A DNA stretch of 64,000 nt from CAWJNF01 sp963844235 (GTDB taxonomy: Bacteria > Actinomycetota > Thermoleophilia > Gaiellales > Gaiellaceae): the NCBI GenBank assembly GCA_963844235.1, contig CAWJNF010000005.1:1-64000 (forward strand), written 5' to 3'. The position numbers were made by a program, and so were the translations under genes. Positions 64,000 through 64,000 of the stretch are shown in pieces (position 1 is the stretch's first letter; every line of letters starts with the position of its first letter). A model generated the notes under the pieces. It was given only the letters and a program-made list of their open reading frames with translations. It was not told the DNA's origin and did no database searches.

Positions 64000-64000
64000 G

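Overview
The window is high-GC DNA whose gene set points to an actinobacterial-type bacterium, most plausibly of the Thermoleophilia/Gaiellales kind. The pointers are CarD, DUF2469, DisA, ClpC, a CtpE-like P-type ATPase, and many start codons placed 6-10 nt after a TANNNT box, as in actinobacterial leaderless transcripts. The taxon is an inference. No rRNA, tRNA or CRISPR array was found.

Layout. 1-13.5 kb carries mixed metabolic and envelope genes: nitrilase tail, frameshifted HAD phosphatase, MFS transporter, acyl-CoA dehydrogenase, VanW-domain protein, thioesterase, sirtuin, amidotransferase, diacylglycerol-kinase-like enzyme, nucleoside phosphorylase, GNAT and P-type ATPase. From 13.6 to 50.9 kb the core follows the order tilS-hpt-ftsH-folP-folB-folK-coaX-dus-greA-lysS-clpC-radA-disA-carD-ispD-ispF, largely the same chromosomal block as in Bacillus. 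Accessory genes are inserted between these core genes. 51-57 kb carries a short-chain dehydrogenase, a frameshifted kinase-fold gene, a cupin, an acyl-CoA synthetase, a membrane protein and an M20 peptidase. 57.2-62.8 kb is a decayed island with recombinase, TolB-like and NhaA fragments, a 120-nt repeat in three copies and a cluster of strong hairpins. One intact gene sits in the island, an FAD monooxygenase fused to cytochrome b5. The window ends inside an ArgE/DapE-type deacylase.

The most interesting system lies between folB and folK. A gene encodes a lipoyl domain, an E3-binding domain and a NeuD/PglD acetyltransferase in one chain. It is coupled to a sulfotransferase and diverges from an E1 alpha/beta pair of a 2-oxoacid dehydrogenase. 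No E2 catalytic domain is present. This suggests an acyl-transfer pathway in which the acyl group made by E1 is carried on lipoate to a NeuD-type transferase rather than to CoA.

Other notable features are a cytoplasmic cyclase-AAA-peptide-binding protein fusion and a family of GTAGGGGCCGG palindromes whose arm supplies TAG stop codons. There are also two related terminal-inverted-repeat elements that also end on stop codons, two divergent gene pairs with overlapping -10 boxes, and three apparent one-base frameshifts.
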